In this document: one piece after another, positions 9,777-17,553 of the stretch
How positions within the stretch are numbered: position 1 is the stretch's first letter
How the letters are laid out: every line of letters starts with the position of its first letter
From: JBBIQS01 sp037442205
GTDB taxonomy: Bacteria > Myxococcota > Myxococcia > Myxococcales > UBA5297
Assembly (NCBI GenBank): GCA_037442205.1
Contig: JBBIQS010000029.1
Span: forward strand, 20,939-84,938
Direction of reading: 5' to 3'
Length of the DNA: 64,000 bases
Notes under the pieces: generated by a model
The model's database searches: none
What the model was told of the DNA's origin: nothing
What the model saw: the letters and a program-made list of their open reading frames with translations, nothing else
Translations under genes and position numbers: made by a program

Positions 9777-12700
9777 CTACAGGCCACCGCCCGGAACGGC
9801 AATCTCGGTCAGGTTCTCGGGGATTCGGACCTCGATCCGCTGCTCCGGTTCGGCGCTGACGACCACCGGCTGTCGGAAGAGCCTCATCGCCTTGCGCCCG
9901 CCGGGCTCGACTCCGAACAGCGTGTAGCTGCCGGCCGGGACGTGCTGGAACTCGGTGTCCTGCGGCCCGGGCTCGCCGGGGAAGCCCGCGGACCAGGACT
10001 CGCGCATGTCCTCCGGCTTGGCCGGCATCGGCACGTCTCCCGGGAGCAGGACGAAGAACATCCTCCTATCCCCGGGGTTGCGCAGCATGAGGTGGGCTCC
10101 GCCGCTGAGCGGGGCCAACTCGACGCGCACCTCCCCTTCCTCCGGGACCTCGACCGCCTTCGGCATGAACCGCGGTCGGCTGCCTGCCGCGCCCGGCATC
10201 ATGACGCGGGCGAGGACCCACCCGCGGCCCGACGGCAGTCCAGCGACCATGAATGTGCCGTCGGCGCCCGCCTCCGCCGTCTGCGTCGCCTCGCCGACTC
10301 TCACCATGAGGCTCGCCGGGATCGGCTTCCCCGCCCCGTCGGTCACCCGGCCCGCCACCGCGCCCCCCTTGCGCATCCGGATGACGATGCCGTCGTCGGT
10401 GGGAGCCAGCGGCTGCCAGGCGAGCCGATGGCCTGGGTGTTGTGCGAACACGGTCAGGCTGCGTCGATTGTCGACCCGCGGCAGCGCGAAGCTGCCGTCG
10501 GCCCCGGAGCGCACCGCGCCGGCTTCGATTGCCAGGTAGGTGTGCTCGGGATGCTTGGGCTCCTCATCGCCCACGTCGACCAGGGCGCCCTCGACCGGCG
10601 CTCCGGTCTTGGCATCGAGGACAGTGCCGCGCAGGGTGCGGCCGCCCACCAGGACGATGTCCCCGGCCTCGATGTCCTGCTTGCTTTCGGGGAACTTGCG
10701 AGAGATCGGAGCCAGCCCTTCGGCCTCCACCAGCAGCTCGACCGAGCCCTCGCGCGCATAGAAGAGCTCGGCGAAGCGGCCATCGTCGGTGTGGAGCTCC
10801 CGGCGGTTGAGCTTGAAGTGCTTCACCGGCGAGCCGTCCTCCAGCACCACGCGGCCGCGGATCTTGGGCTGGACAGACATGACCAGCTTCACGCCCTCGT
10901 CGCCGGCCTTGGCCTCGACCTCGTCGGAGGTCGTCATTCCCTCCTTGTGCGCGATGAGCCGGTAGCTCCCCGCGGCAAGGTAGTCGATGGCGAAGGAGCC
11001 ATCGGCCTGGGACATCGCCGAACCCGGCATCGGGACCTCTGCCCCTTCGAGGATCGCTTTCTTGTCGAGGCGGTCGCGGTCCGGCATCGCGCGGACCATG
11101 ACCTCGGCGACCGGAGAACCATCCGAGCCGGTCACTGTGCCGCGAATTGATAGTCCGACCGGGAACTTGAGGCGCACCGTCGCCGGCGCGCCCTTGTGCA
11201 CCACCGTCTCCGCGCGGGCGAGCCGGAAGCTCCCGCCCTTGCGAGGATCGCGAGCCAGCCGTGCCACGACGTGATGGCGCCCCGCCTCCAAGCCCCTGAT
11301 GCGGAAGGTGCCATCCGGACCGCTGGTCGCGTCTCTCCACCCGTCGCCTCGCTCGTCCCGGCGGAAGCCGTCCGCCTTCTCCTCGGCCTTGCTCGGGCCC
11401 GCTGACACTTTCACGCCCGCCTGCGGCCGCTCGGCCTCGTCCACGACGATCCCTTCGATTTCCAGCCCGCGCTCCAGCGTCACGCGGCTGTCGGAGCTCG
11501 GCGCCGAAACCTTGTGGCGCGCGACCAGGAAGTCCTTGTGATTGACGGCCAACTCGTACGAGCCGGGCAGCAGGCCGTCGATTTCGAAGGTGCCGTCTCC
11601 GTGCGTCCTGGCACTGGAGCTCCGATGAGGGTTCTCGCCGATTTCGTCGGCGCGATTGCCGTTCGGTTCGCTGGCCCCGACCCACGCTCCCTCGACTGGC
11701 TTTCCGTCGGGATCGACCACGGTACCGCGCACCAGCGCCGCCGGCTCCAGGGTGAAGTCGGCATTGGCGCTCCCGCTGCGCAGCACCTCGACCTCGCGCG
11801 AAGAGGGAGCGAGGAACTTCTCAGCGCTGACGTGGATCCGGTACTTGCCGGGCGCGAGAGGTCCGACCCGAAATCGGCCATCGCTCCCGCTCTTGCCGGT
11901 CACCCGTTGGTACGAGTGTTCCTCCATCGAGCGCGCGGTGATCTCGGCGTCGTTGATGGGCTTCCCGGCGCCCAGCACCAGGCCGACCACCTCTCCGCCT
12001 GTCTCGATGCGCAGCTCGAGGTCCAGCACGTCCTTTCCCGGCTCGATCCGCACCTCGCGCCGGGCGTAGCTCAGCCCCTCGCTGGCGGTCAACTCGTACT
12101 CCAGCGGGCGCAGGCCGTCGAAGCTGAACCGCCCTTGCTCGTCGGTCTCGATCTTCAGCTTGCGATGGCCGCCCTCGCAGCGCACCAGCGCGCCCTTCAC
12201 CGGCTGCTCCTCGCGCAGCACCCGGCCCGTCAGCCGGCGCGGGGTGTTGAGCTGGAGGTCGTTGAGATTGCCGTCGGCGTCGACGCTCTCCTCGGCGGGC
12301 AGGAAGCCGGCCTTGGAGGCGACGACCCGGTGCTTGCCCATCGGCACCGGCCCGATGGTGAAGCTGCCGTCGGCGCCCGAGGCGGCGTCGAAGAACCGGC
12401 TGTGCTCGGCGAAGATCGCGGTCACCGCGGCGTTGGCCACCGGCTTCTTGTCGTCGTCGACCGCCTTGCCGTGCAGCATCATCCCGGCGTCGACCCTCAC
12501 CTCGACGTTCTCGCTGCCGGCGCTGACTCCGCGCTTCACCCCGATCTGCGCGCCCGGCTTCTCCGCCCAGAGGGCGAAGACGCCGGCCTCGATTCCCTCG
12601 ATGGCGAAGGTCCCGTCGGCGCCGCTGGTGGCCCGGGCGATGGGAGGGGCCTCGCCACGCCGCTCGAGCACCAGCTCGACCATCTGCGCCGCCGCCTGGG

Positions 12701-13040
12701 GGCAGCCGCACTCCAAGAGCTTGCGGCCGCACTTGTTGTCGCAGCCGCAGACCAGCTCGGAGAGGACCTCGTCTCCGCCGTCGGCAGTGGCGACCACGAT
12801 CGCCCCGGCCACCGGACCTTGCGCCCCCGCCACCGTCCCGCGGATGGTCAGCGTGCCCTTGGGCGGAGGCAGCGGCGCCTCGAGCAGGCTGTTGATCGGC
12901 GTCCGCACCGCCTCCGAGCGCGCCGCCGAGGCCGAGGCCCTGCCGCCCTCCTCCGGCGGCGAATCCGACGGGCCGAGCCACAGCCAGAGCGCGGCACCGA
13001 CCAGCGCCAGCAACGAGATGACCGCGAAGACCTTTTTCAC
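9777..13040 (-). CDS. Large carboxypeptidase-regulatory-like repeat protein with Cys cluster
   Basis: A 1087-residue protein starting at a GTG at 13040 with GGGAGAG just upstream. Residues 4-22 form a signal anchor (VFAVISLLALVGAALWLWL), so the chain is exported. The rest is about ten beta-sandwich repeats of the carboxypeptidase regulatory-like type, each opening with a phrase like IRGTVxDxxGxPVxGAxV and ending with ADGxFxIxGLxxGxYxL. These domains occur in surface and adhesion proteins and no catalytic domain is present. The first repeat carries an insertion with five cysteines at residues 98, 100, 104, 111 and 113 (C-x-C-x3-C-x6-C-x-C), a spacing suited to metal binding or disulfides. Function is otherwise unknown. 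Confidence 0.88.
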   Translation of the reverse strand: MKKVFAVISLLALVGAALWLWLGPSDSPPEEGGRASASAARSEAVRTPINSLLEAPLPPPKGTLTIRGTVAGAQGPVAGAIVVATADGGDEVLSELVCGCDNKCGRKLLECGCPQAAAQMVELVLERRGEAPPIARATSGADGTFAIEGIEAGVFALWAEKPGAQIGVKRGVSAGSENVEVRVDAGMMLHGKAVDDDKKPVANAAVTAIFAEHSRFFDAASGADGSFTIGPVPMGKHRVVASKAGFLPAEESVDADGNLNDLQLNTPRRLTGRVLREEQPVKGALVRCEGGHRKLKIETDEQGRFSFDGLRPLEYELTASEGLSYARREVRIEPGKDVLDLELRIETGGEVVGLVLGAGKPINDAEITARSMEEHSYQRVTGKSGSDGRFRVGPLAPGKYRIHVSAEKFLAPSSREVEVLRSGSANADFTLEPAALVRGTVVDPDGKPVEGAWVGASEPNGNRADEIGENPHRSSSARTHGDGTFEIDGLLPGSYELAVNHKDFLVARHKVSAPSSDSRVTLERGLEIEGIVVDEAERPQAGVKVSAGPSKAEEKADGFRRDERGDGWRDATSGPDGTFRIRGLEAGRHHVVARLARDPRKGGSFRLARAETVVHKGAPATVRLKFPVGLSIRGTVTGSDGSPVAEVMVRAMPDRDRLDKKAILEGAEVPMPGSAMSQADGSFAIDYLAAGSYRLIAHKEGMTTSDEVEAKAGDEGVKLVMSVQPKIRGRVVLEDGSPVKHFKLNRRELHTDDGRFAELFYAREGSVELLVEAEGLAPISRKFPESKQDIEAGDIVLVGGRTLRGTVLDAKTGAPVEGALVDVGDEEPKHPEHTYLAIEAGAVRSGADGSFALPRVDNRRSLTVFAQHPGHRLAWQPLAPTDDGIVIRMRKGGAVAGRVTDGAGKPIPASLMVRVGEATQTAEAGADGTFMVAGLPSGRGWVLARVMMPGAAGSRPRFMPKAVEVPEEGEVRVELAPLSGGAHLMLRNPGDRRMFFVLLPGDVPMPAKPEDMRESWSAGFPGEPGPQDTEFQHVPAGSYTLFGVEPGGRKAMRLFRQPVVVSAEPEQRIEVRIPENLTEIAVPGGGL

Positions 13041-13250
13041 GACTCTCTCCCGGCGCGCAGAGCGCGCTCCCCAGCATCCCGTCAGACAGCACGGGCAATC
13101 CCCGGTTCCGTCTCCGGGAATTGGAGCCAACATGCTTACATCGTTGTCGAAGGAACCCCTCCCTCGACCGAAACGACAATAGCAGCGCTTATCGCCCGAT
13201 CCCGAGTGGGGTCAAGAGCGCCCAGCGAAAGTCCCCTCTGACTTCGCGAG

Positions 13251-16200
13251 TTACTGGTTGTCGTAGAGCCCCTGCATACGCGGATCGACCTGGCCCGGCG
13301 CCAGCTCCTCTTCCTTGGGCTCGGTGCCGTTGACGAAGGGCTCCTTGACGGAGTTCTTCGCTTTTTCGGCGGTGCGCTTGCCGGTGTCCAGGTCGATGTA
13401 CGCCCAGACGATATCCGCGCCCGGCGGCGGGTCGTCGAAGTCCGGCTGCGGCCGATCGGCCAGCGCCGACTTCATGTAGTCGACCCAGATCGGCAGCGAG
13501 GCGCGGCCGCCGGTCTCGTACTTGCCCAGCGGGTGCTCGTAGCGGTCGTAGCCCAGCCAGACCCCGGTCACCAGGTCGTGGGTGAAGCCCATGAACCAGG
13601 TGTCGAAGCTGTCGTTGGTGGTCCCGGTCTTGCCCGCCGCCGGCTTGCCCAGCCGCTGCGCCGGGGCGCCGGTGCCGTGGAGCACCACCTCGCGCATCAG
13701 GTGGTCGATGATGAAGGCCGTCTCCGGCTTCATCACCTGCTCCGGCTTGTCGAACAGCTTGGAGTAGCCGGCCGCCACCCGCTCCTCGAAGGTGGCGAAC
13801 TCGTCGTCCACCGCGGTGTGGTCCTCCAGGGTGCGCCCGAAGCGGTCCTCGACCTTGCGGACGTAGGTTCCCTTGAAGCGCTTCCCGAAGCGGTTCATGG
13901 TCGCGTAGACGTTGACCAGCTCGGCCAGGTGGACGCAGCTGCCGCCCAGGGCCATCGACAGGTCCTCGTTGATCGCCGTGCTGATCCCCAGGTTGTGGGC
14001 CCACTCGGCGGCTTCCTTGACCCCCACCGCGTGCAGGGTCTTCACCGCCGGCACGTTCATCGAGTTGACCAGGGCGGTGCGCAGCAGCACGTCGCCCTTG
14101 AAGTCCTCGCCGAAGTTGGCCGGCTTCCAGCGCAGCTGGTTGTCGGGGTCGTCGAAGACCACCGGGGCGTCCACCAGCAGGTGGTTGACCGGCCACTCCA
14201 GCTGCTCCAGCGCCGCCGAGTAGATCAGCGGCTTGAACGAGCTGCCCGGCTGGCGGCAGGCCTGGTATGCGCGGTTGAACTCGCTGGCGTCGAAGTCGTA
14301 GCCGCCGATCATCGCGGTGACGTAGCCGCGCTGCGGGTCGACCGAGACGATGGCCCCCTGCAGCATCGGCTCCTGCTCCAGGGTCAGGAACGGGCCGTCC
14401 TGGGGCAACAGCTTGAGGAGCTTGAGGCCGGTCTCGTCCTCGGCCTCCTTCTCCAGATCAGACCGCGGGACGGCGCGCACCAGGATGACGTCGCCCACCT
14501 TGAGCGCCTGCTTGACGTGGGTGATCAGCGAAGCCAGGTAGTACTTCTCCGGGTTGGGCTCGCGGGCCCAGCGCATCCCCAGGATCGGCAGCTTGGCCTT
14601 CTGGCCGCCGATGTTGACCTCGGCGTAGTTGTCCTCGACTTGGATGCGCTCGACGTAGCCGACGTAGAAGCGGCCCTCGGTGAGCTTGTGGTCGCCGAGC
14701 CTGGCGGCGATCCTCTTCTCGAAGGCGGCCTTCTCGGCGTCGGTCTTGAGCTGGGCCTGGGGACCGGTGAAGCCCTGGCGCTTGTCGACGCGGATCAGGC
14801 CGTCGAGCATCGCCACCTGGGCGGCGCGCTGGTTCTCGGCGTTCATCGCCGTGTAGACCTTGAGGCCGTCCTTGAGCAGCCGCTCGTTGCCGTAGCGGCT
14901 GACGATGTCGCGGCGCACCTGCTCGGTGAAGAACGGCGCCAGCTCGTGGAAGACGTCCTCCACCGGGTAGACCTTGGGATCCTCGGCCTCGGCCGCCTTG
15001 CGCTCGGCCTCGCTGATCATCCCCTCCTCGAACATGCGCCGCAGCACGTAGTGGCGGCGCTTCTTGGCCGCCTCGGGATGGGCGAAAGGCGAGAAAGCGC
15101 TCGGGGCCTGGGGCAAACCGGCGAGCATCGAGATCTCGCCCAGCGAAAGGTCGCGCACGTCCTTGCGGAAGTAGTTCTCCGCCGCCGACTGCACGCCGTA
15201 GCTGTGGTGCCCGAGGTAGACGTTGTTCAGGTAGAGATAGAGGATCTCTTCCTTGGTGAGCGACTTCTCCAGTCGCAGCGCCAGGATCAGCTCGCGGGCC
15301 TTGCGGCGCAGGGTCTTCTCGGTGGCGCGGGCGTGGGCCTCGGCCTTCATCTGGGCGTGGACCCGCAGCATCTCCAGCCGCATCCGCTCCGGGTCGTCGG
15401 CCAGGGTCTTGCCTGTGAGCCGCTGCAGCGCCAGCGCGTGGATGCCGGCCTCGTCGCCCTTGGCCGGCAGCGGGGCCGCCTTGGGGGCCTCTTTGTCGGC
15501 CTTGGCGGCCTTGGTCTCCTTGAGGTCCTTCTGATCCTTGGCGCCGGCCTTGGCTTCCTTGGGCTGGACGGCAGGCTTGGCCTCGCCGCTCTTGTCCTTC
15601 TTGTCGTCGTCGAAGCCCAGCTTCTCCTCGAGGCGGGCGCGGGAGGCGGAGTCGATCTCGGCGCGGATGCGGGCCTCTTCGGCCTTGACCATCTCCGGGT
15701 CGCTGGCCAGCGACTTGGTGGAGAGGCGGCGGCGCGCCTCGGCGCGCACGTCCTCGTCGCCGATCTTGGAGAGCTCGACCGAGACCAGCACCGCCTTGGC
15801 CGCCTGCTGGGTCAGCGTGGAGCCGCCCTGGACCTTGTGCCGCTGCACGTAGGTCTTGAAGGCGGCGCGCACCGTGCCTACCGGGTCGAAGCCCGGGTGA
15901 TCGAAGAAGCGCTCGTCCTCCGCGGCGATGAAGGCCTGGACCAGCTTCTTGGGGATCTTCTCGTAGGGGATGACCTTGCGCCGCTCGTCGTAGAACTCGC
16001 CGCTGAGGGCGCGGTCGTCGCTCCAGAACTCGGAGAGCACCGGCGGGCGGTAGTCCTTGACGGTGGGCAGCGCCGGCAGCCCGGCGGAGAACTTCACGTA
16101 GCCCACCGAGACCACGATCACCCCGGCGACGATCGCCAGGCCCAGCAGCAGTCCGAAGCCGAGCAGCAGCCGGCGGAAGATGCTCGGGGGCGGAGGCAGG

Positions 16201-16328
16201 TCGAGCACCAGGGTGGTGCGGCGCTTGCGCGGCTCGCCGGAAGCGCCTTCCGCGCCGGGCTCCGCCGGCGGCGGAGAGGGCGGAGTGCTCGAATCAGGGG
16301 GCGGCTGAGGAGGGATCTCTTCGGACAT
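13251..16328 (-). CDS. mrcA: Class A penicillin-binding protein (PBP1A), bifunctional peptidoglycan synthase
   Basis: This 1025-residue enzyme polymerises glycan strands from lipid II and cross-links the peptides. It has a proline-rich cytoplasmic tail, one membrane helix at about residues 54-76 and a GT51 domain with catalytic E137 in EDERFFDH and the GGSTLTQQ motif (169-175). A roughly 160-residue Lys/Glu/Ala-rich insertion (about 181-341) separates this from the rest of GT51 (RRKARELILAL, NNVYLG). The transpeptidase domain has S696-x-x-K699, S756-M-N758 and K900-T-G-T. Such a large insertion inside GT51 is unusual, and the family is normally 700-850 residues long. The gene is alone on its strand, with about 210 bp before the next gene. 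Confidence 0.95.
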   Translation of the reverse strand: MSEEIPPQPPPDSSTPPSPPPAEPGAEGASGEPRKRRTTLVLDLPPPPSIFRRLLLGFGLLLGLAIVAGVIVVSVGYVKFSAGLPALPTVKDYRPPVLSEFWSDDRALSGEFYDERRKVIPYEKIPKKLVQAFIAAEDERFFDHPGFDPVGTVRAAFKTYVQRHKVQGGSTLTQQAAKAVLVSVELSKIGDEDVRAEARRRLSTKSLASDPEMVKAEEARIRAEIDSASRARLEEKLGFDDDKKDKSGEAKPAVQPKEAKAGAKDQKDLKETKAAKADKEAPKAAPLPAKGDEAGIHALALQRLTGKTLADDPERMRLEMLRVHAQMKAEAHARATEKTLRRKARELILALRLEKSLTKEEILYLYLNNVYLGHHSYGVQSAAENYFRKDVRDLSLGEISMLAGLPQAPSAFSPFAHPEAAKKRRHYVLRRMFEEGMISEAERKAAEAEDPKVYPVEDVFHELAPFFTEQVRRDIVSRYGNERLLKDGLKVYTAMNAENQRAAQVAMLDGLIRVDKRQGFTGPQAQLKTDAEKAAFEKRIAARLGDHKLTEGRFYVGYVERIQVEDNYAEVNIGGQKAKLPILGMRWAREPNPEKYYLASLITHVKQALKVGDVILVRAVPRSDLEKEAEDETGLKLLKLLPQDGPFLTLEQEPMLQGAIVSVDPQRGYVTAMIGGYDFDASEFNRAYQACRQPGSSFKPLIYSAALEQLEWPVNHLLVDAPVVFDDPDNQLRWKPANFGEDFKGDVLLRTALVNSMNVPAVKTLHAVGVKEAAEWAHNLGISTAINEDLSMALGGSCVHLAELVNVYATMNRFGKRFKGTYVRKVEDRFGRTLEDHTAVDDEFATFEERVAAGYSKLFDKPEQVMKPETAFIIDHLMREVVLHGTGAPAQRLGKPAAGKTGTTNDSFDTWFMGFTHDLVTGVWLGYDRYEHPLGKYETGGRASLPIWVDYMKSALADRPQPDFDDPPPGADIVWAYIDLDTGKRTAEKAKNSVKEPFVNGTEPKEEELAPGQVDPRMQGLYDNQ

Positions 16329-16793
16329 CGCGTCTCGCTGGGAGCTGAAAGGCCCAGCATCTTAGGGCCTGCCACCGGGCACATCAATCGTCGGATGGCT
16401 CATGGCAACCCAGGGAAGCCGCGGATGGCTCACCTGCTGGCCGCTCCTGCGTCCTGGCGTTCGGGCGTCGGCTGCGCGGCGAGATCCAAAAACGCCGATT
16501 CCACCGGCCCCAGGTCTGGCTCGAGGCCAGTATCACCGCCAGCGCCGACACTTGCGCGAGGTCGACCATCCCCGACTGCGATTCGGCGCGCTCGGCCAGG
16601 GCTTGTCTCCCTTCGAGGGCGAGCATGGCAGCCGAGCGAGTGTTCGCGATCGAGGAGGCGGCTGAGAGCGGACCTCTTGCCCATGCAGCGAGGAGCGCCT
16701 GCGGCGGCGGCATCCGCCCTTGCGCGAGGCCGTTGCGCCGGGCAACGATAACCAGGCAACACTCGGGGGAGGGCTGACCGAGGAGGTCATCTC
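16329..16793 (+). other. Intergenic region, about 465 bp, divergent promoters expected
   Basis: This region separates the PBP1A gene (minus) from the Ser/Asn-rich lipoprotein gene (plus), so both promoters should lie here. I see no convincing coding sequence. The short frames that cross it lack a family-like composition and a ribosome-binding site. A small inverted repeat, CGTTGC at 16731-16736 and GCAACG at 16742-16747, lies about 50 bp before the lipoprotein start and could be an operator. No clear -35/-10 pair was recognised. Confidence 0.5.
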
Positions 16794-17552
16794 ATGGCTC
16801 GGACGGCTTCGAGACCGACCAGGAGGTTGCTGGTGACCGGCGCGGCTGCTGCGCTCTCCGGGTGCGTTGCCCTCGGGAATGGACAGCTCTCGCCCGGCCG
16901 GGCTCCCGCGCTGCTGGCCGCCGATTCCTCGAACAACTCCAGCGACTCCGGCTCGGGCAACTCGTCGCAGGGGTCCGCAGACAGCTCGAAGAGCTCGGGC
17001 GACTCTTCGAAATCTTCGGCCGACTCCAGCAAATCGGTGGAGAGCTCGAACAACTCCTCGGCCCCCGGAGGCTCCTCGGACCTCAACGCCTCGAGCCAGA
17101 ACTCCAGCGCCAACTCGAGCAAGGCGACCGGCCAGAACTCCTCGGGCGTGGTGGCGGGCAGCGCGCTGCTGGGGAGCACGCTGGTGGGGGTCGGCTTCGC
17201 CATCTACGGCACGGTGCGGCTGGCGAAGAGCTCGGGGGAAGAGCACGCGAAGACCGTGCTCCTCTATTTGCGGGCCAACGGCGAGCAGCTCCGCCAGGAC
17301 CTGGCGCTGGGAGCCGGCCCGACCTTGGACGACCTCGCCGCCGCCGCCGAGGTTCGCCCGGATCACCGCCCGCGCTTCCTCAAGCTGCTGCAGCGCCACC
17401 GCCGCGAATTGCTCGCGCTGGCTGATCTCGACCGACTCACCGCCGAGGGCGCGCTCAGCTTCCTGAGTCGAATCGGCGAGCTGGCACTGGCCGATCCGAT
17501 CCTGGAAGAGGACTGCCGCGACTGGCTGGCCCGCCATCCCGAGGTCGGATGA
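16794..17552 (+). CDS. Ser/Asn-rich lipoprotein, partner of DUF4105 protein
   Basis: A 252-residue protein with a twin-arginine-like N-terminus (PTRRLLVTG) and a lipobox LSGC near residue 24. Residues about 45-115 are an extremely Ser/Asn-rich low-complexity segment with repeated SSNNSS and SSKSS units, probably a flexible surface linker. Next comes a hydrophobic stretch (GSALLGSTLVGVGFAIYGTV), then a helical C-terminal domain of about 95 residues. The stop codon is one base before the start of the DUF4105 gene, so the two are translationally linked. I do not recognise the C-terminal domain. The start is supported by GAGGAGG upstream of the ATG. Confidence 0.8.
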   Translation: MARTASRPTRRLLVTGAAAALSGCVALGNGQLSPGRAPALLAADSSNNSSDSGSGNSSQGSADSSKSSGDSSKSSADSSKSVESSNNSSAPGGSSDLNASSQNSSANSSKATGQNSSGVVAGSALLGSTLVGVGFAIYGTVRLAKSSGEEHAKTVLLYLRANGEQLRQDLALGAGPTLDDLAAAAEVRPDHRPRFLKLLQRHRRELLALADLDRLTAEGALSFLSRIGELALADPILEEDCRDWLARHPEVG

Positions 17553-17553
17553 G

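Noticed and set aside
16402..16713. Possible small genes in the PBP1A-lipoprotein intergenic region
   Set aside because: Frames on both strands are short, Arg/Pro/Ser-rich and lack start signals, and they overlap each other.
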